From Bog-950 sp046329495 (lineage in GTDB: Bacteria > Bacteroidota > Bacteroidia > Chitinophagales > LD1): 64,000 nucleotides of DNA. The DNA is taken from the NCBI GenBank assembly GCA_046329495.1, contig JAXLUO010000001.1, positions 372,001 to 436,000 on the forward strand. The letters are read 5' to 3'. Below, in pieces: positions 61,483-64,000 of the stretch (positions within the stretch are counted from its first letter, which is position 1; every line of letters starts with the position of its first letter). A model generated the notes under the pieces. It was given only the letters and a program-made list of their open reading frames with translations. It was not told the DNA's origin and ran no database searches. The position numbers and the translations under genes were made by a program.

Positions 61483-61513
61483 GAAATCCCCTCACCATCG
61501 TGAGCGGGATTTC
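61483..61513. terminator. Hairpin after MFS gene
   Basis: GAAATCCC-CTCAC-CATC-GTGAG-C-GGGATTTC: a 13-pair stem with a single bulge. The T run after it is short (AATT), so it may rely on its stem strength or act from either side. Confidence 0.6.
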
Positions 61514-61700
61514 AATTACCGGTTGCCCGGCATAAGGTTAGCAATGTTTACTTGTTGTTTTCTTCAGGTAACGGCCAATGCGGCGTATTGTCAAACTGTT
61601 CCATAAAGGGGGTTATGTTCTGCATTTCTTTACGCAGGGCACCGAAAATTTGTTTCAAAATTTCGTCACTTGTATTTCCTGTCCTATCTTTAAGCACGCA

Positions 61701-63311
61701 ATGAAATCTACCCCGATTCTGCTTCTATTGCTTTTTTCTGCCTCATTATCAACCGTTTTCGGGCAGGTACAACTGTGCCATCCCTACTGCACCCTGGCCG
61801 AGGAAGGCCACGATGCCTGCCGCGACACCATAGCATTTTTTAAGCGCCGCGAAACCTACGATATAGGTGTAATCCTGCCTTCGTGGCCACCTATCGTAAG
61901 CAAGAATTATCTGGCCGTGCTTGAGGGCCGGGTAACCAATAATTATTCGGAAGGTACCGAAGGGCCGCACATGAGTTATGAGGACCTTCCCTTTTACCAT
62001 TACTCGCACGATTTCAATTTCGATGTGTTGCCTGACTCTGCCGATGATAACCGGTATGTAAATATGCTGCCCTACCTGGTATACCCGGGTCAGAAAAATA
62101 AAGCAGATACCGTTTTACAAACCCATATACACATTGAATGGGAAAGCGGCATTGGCATGTGTAACCCCATTAATCCTTTAAAGGCAGATAACGATGCCGG
62201 CAGGAGCGGCGGTTTTTATACCGCAGGGCATGAACGCACTGATGTGATATGGAACTTCCCAACCATTAACGACTGGGTGCATGTAGAAGGAAACTATGTA
62301 TGGGACCGTGGCCATCCGCCGGCCCAGGCCGAAATTCATCCACCGCGGTTTGTAGCCATTCGCCGGGAACTGCCGGAGCAACTTATTATAGGCGATAGCT
62401 CGGCCAAGTTTGCCATGCGGGTAGACCTGTTTGCCAGCGGCGATGGCGGTGCCCTGGTTAATAACCGCTACAACGCCCCGGCTTTTGTTCAGCGTGTAAA
62501 CATGAGCAGCAAGGACTATGAAGTTACTGTGCATGTAAACCTGCCCCGCCCTTCGCCTAATGCTGTACTGCGCTACGAATTGCTGCGCAGGAAGCCGGAC
62601 AATTTCAGTCAGTATGAGCTGATAGAAACTAATGATAATGAGGGCACCGTACACATTACCATACCCTGGAAAACTACCAACGCAAACGACCTGGAGATTT
62701 ATGCCCGCACCTTGTATGTGTTTTGGGATGAAGGACGAGGCACTGCCGCCAACACACCGGTAGATTTGTATAAAGTGCGCTTTACCAACCTGAACATTAA
62801 AAAACTAAGCGATTACTTCTCGAAAGCAGAAATACGCCTGTTTGCCAACGTGGGTAACGACTGGATTTTTTTGAATGACTTTTTCCCGAAGAAGGGCAAG
62901 ATATTGACAAGGGGATTAGGCAAAACCCGTAAAAAGAAATGGGACCTGAATAACGAGTTTACCGTTGCAGTGCCACGGGGCAAAGTGTTCCGGGTTTATA
63001 TGGCCGGATGGGAGGTAGATGGTGTGGACTTGCTTAGCGGCGATTTGATGGACCCCGGCTCGCCCTGTAACCGCAAAACAAAACGCTTTATTAAGGACAG
63101 AGCCTTTAGCCTGCGTAACATGGTGATGAAAGGTTGTATGGATGACCAGTATGGCGATATTAGTGAGGTGCACAGTTATAGCAATTTGGGTAAGCTAAAT
63201 GTGTTTACCAATTCGCCGAAGAGTGGCAAAAACGATGACCCCTGTCCGTTTAGCGAGTATCCTTTAAAAGGCAGATACTTCCTGAGCTACACGATTGAGA
63301 AATTGAACTAA
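61701..63311 (+). CDS. Secreted protein of the EIHP-motif family, unknown function
   Basis: 536 residues from the ATG at 61701; the frame is open upstream but that part is not signal-like. A signal peptide (PILLLLLFSASLSTVFGQ) is followed by a segment with YHYSHDFNFDVLPDSADDN, HIHIEWESGIG, AGHERTDVIWNFPTINDWVH and VEGNYVWDRGHPPAQAEIHP. The same motif order is seen in the protein at 50876-52069, so the two are distant paralogues. The remainder (from about residue 230) is beta-rich. TATCTTTA at 61685-61692 may be a -7 box. It overlaps the RluA-type gene by four bases at the 3' end. Confidence 0.65.
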   Translation: MKSTPILLLLLFSASLSTVFGQVQLCHPYCTLAEEGHDACRDTIAFFKRRETYDIGVILPSWPPIVSKNYLAVLEGRVTNNYSEGTEGPHMSYEDLPFYHYSHDFNFDVLPDSADDNRYVNMLPYLVYPGQKNKADTVLQTHIHIEWESGIGMCNPINPLKADNDAGRSGGFYTAGHERTDVIWNFPTINDWVHVEGNYVWDRGHPPAQAEIHPPRFVAIRRELPEQLIIGDSSAKFAMRVDLFASGDGGALVNNRYNAPAFVQRVNMSSKDYEVTVHVNLPRPSPNAVLRYELLRRKPDNFSQYELIETNDNEGTVHITIPWKTTNANDLEIYARTLYVFWDEGRGTAANTPVDLYKVRFTNLNIKKLSDYFSKAEIRLFANVGNDWIFLNDFFPKKGKILTRGLGKTRKKKWDLNNEFTVAVPRGKVFRVYMAGWEVDGVDLLSGDLMDPGSPCNRKTKRFIKDRAFSLRNMVMKGCMDDQYGDISEVHSYSNLGKLNVFTNSPKSGKNDDPCPFSEYPLKGRYFLSYTIEKLN

Positions 63312-64000
63312 GAACCGAGTTGTTTTTCGAAGAATTTCCAAATCACTTCATCCGGCACCGGTGCTGTTATTGTAAGCGGCTCATTTTTTACCGGATGCAC
63401 AAATTCTATTTTACGCGCATGCAGATGGATGCTGCCGTCCTTATTAGTGCGTTTGGCGCCGTATTTAATATCGCCTTTAATAGAGCAGCCAATTTTTGAC
63501 AATTGTACACGAATTTGATGATGGCGACCGGTAACCGGGTTTACTTCCAGTAAAAAGTATTTATCACTGGCGCCTAACAGGCGGTAGTGCAATTCGCAGC
63601 GCGAGGAACCGGACACTTCTTTATCATAAGCGCGCGAAAGGTTCTTCTGTTCGTCCTTCTTCATCCAGTTAATCAGGGTACCTTCGGTTTCTTTCGGCTG
63701 ATTTTCGACAACTGCCCAATAGGTTTTATGCACATCGCGGCCCTTGAACAACTCGTTCATACGTATTAAGGCTTTACTTGTACGGGCAAAAACCACCACA
63801 CCGCTAACAGGCCTGTCAATACGGTGGCATACCCCCAAAAATACTTCACCGGGCTTATTGTATTTCTGTTTGATATAATCCTTAAGTATTTCTTCCAGAG
63901 CCCTATCGCCCTTTTTATCGGGTTGTACCAACACACCGGCCGGCTTATTTACTATAAGCAAGTGGTTGTCCTCATATAGTACATCTATCGTCTCCTGAAG
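63308..64000 (-). CDS. RluA-family RNA pseudouridine synthase (5' truncated by window)
   Basis: The frame continues past the window edge on the minus strand (reading ...IDVLYEDNHLLIVNKPAGVL), so the start is missing; the TTG at 63961 is internal. About 230 codons are visible. VNKPAGVLVQPDKKGD, CHRIDRPVSGVVVFARTSKA (catalytic Asp in HRID), HKTYWAVVE and NPVTGRHHQIRVQLSKIGC are the RluA motifs. It converts uridines in rRNA or tRNA to pseudouridine; the target site cannot be told. It lacks an S4 domain in the visible part. Confidence 0.92.
   Translation of the reverse strand, partial: LQETIDVLYEDNHLLIVNKPAGVLVQPDKKGDRALEEILKDYIKQKYNKPGEVFLGVCHRIDRPVSGVVVFARTSKALIRMNELFKGRDVHKTYWAVVENQPKETEGTLINWMKKDEQKNLSRAYDKEVSGSSRCELHYRLLGASDKYFLLEVNPVTGRHHQIRVQLSKIGCSIKGDIKYGAKRTNKDGSIHLHARKIEFVHPVKNEPLTITAPVPDEVIWKFFEKQLGS

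Overview
The window is chromosomal DNA from a Bacteroidota bacterium, most like Chitinophagaceae or another Sphingobacteriia/Chitinophagia relative. Grounds for this are a GldB gliding lipoprotein, a type IX secretion (T9SS) C-terminal sorting domain, Fibrobacter-type paralogous (FISUMP) domains, DUF1361/DUF4173 membrane proteins, many lipoproteins with short LxxC lipoboxes, and Bacteroidota-style promoters (TTTG about 19 bases upstream of TAnnTTTG). I found no rRNA, tRNA, CRISPR array, transposase, integrase or phage structural gene. The first gene (CorC/HlyC family) and the last gene (RluA family) run off the window.

Layout. 0-7 kb: ion transport/CBS protein, Na/Ca exchanger, two related small outer-membrane-type proteins, a delta-60 repeat T9SS cargo protein bracketed by two copies of a double-hairpin element, a DUF3052/YdeI-like protein and scpA. 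7-19 kb: a YbhN-type membrane protein, phosphatidylserine decarboxylase, an alkaline-phosphatase superfamily enzyme, a large lipoprotein combining a possible caspase-like core with a FISUMP domain, a DUF2971 protein, kbl, trhO, a GH3 glycosidase and an M28 lipoprotein peptidase. 19-25.8 kb: a GxxExxY (PD-(D/E)XK nuclease-like) gene between outward-facing inverted repeats, cysS, an exonuclease/endonuclease/phosphatase protein, an AhpD-like protein, then lemA, two TPM-domain genes, ppa and tlpA. 25.8-29.5 kb: a minus-strand set gldB, a polytopic membrane protein and an exosortase-family protein, beside an outer-membrane barrel and an Mpo1-like protein. 29.6-33.6 kb: a six-gene membrane-protein operon with its own winged-helix regulator, a palindrome over each of two promoters, and a clear terminator. 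33.7-37.2 kb: a thioredoxin-TPR protein and a B12-binding radical SAM protein.

37.2-45 kb is a repeat-rich accessory stretch. Genes are sparse (a 17-residue-repeat protein, a cysteine-rich lipoprotein, a PoNi-like immunity protein, phnA, a FISUMP protein) and the gaps hold at least five families of short interspersed palindromic or direct repeats. 45-49.4 kb is rpoC, which here stands alone without rpoB or ribosomal-protein neighbours and has its own promoter and terminator. 49.5-56.9 kb: an alpha/beta hydrolase, a secreted protein of unknown function, glyS, a small GNAT, holB, a YdcF-like protein and a DUF167 protein. 56.9-59.6 kb: one AT-richer, singly inserted gene for a membrane-anchored KAP-family P-loop NTPase with an unusual beta-rich C-terminus, the best candidate here for a defence or sensing gene. 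59.6-64 kb: recX, an MFS transporter, a second member of the secreted family seen at 51 kb, and the truncated RluA-family gene.

Most of the window is ordinary chromosomal backbone. The points that best repay a second look are the KAP NTPase, the GxxExxY cassette with inverted-repeat ends (one end encodes the signal peptide of the neighbouring lipoprotein), the gldB-membrane protein-exosortase cluster, the self-contained regulator/operator operon, and the detached rpoC next to a repeat cluster.
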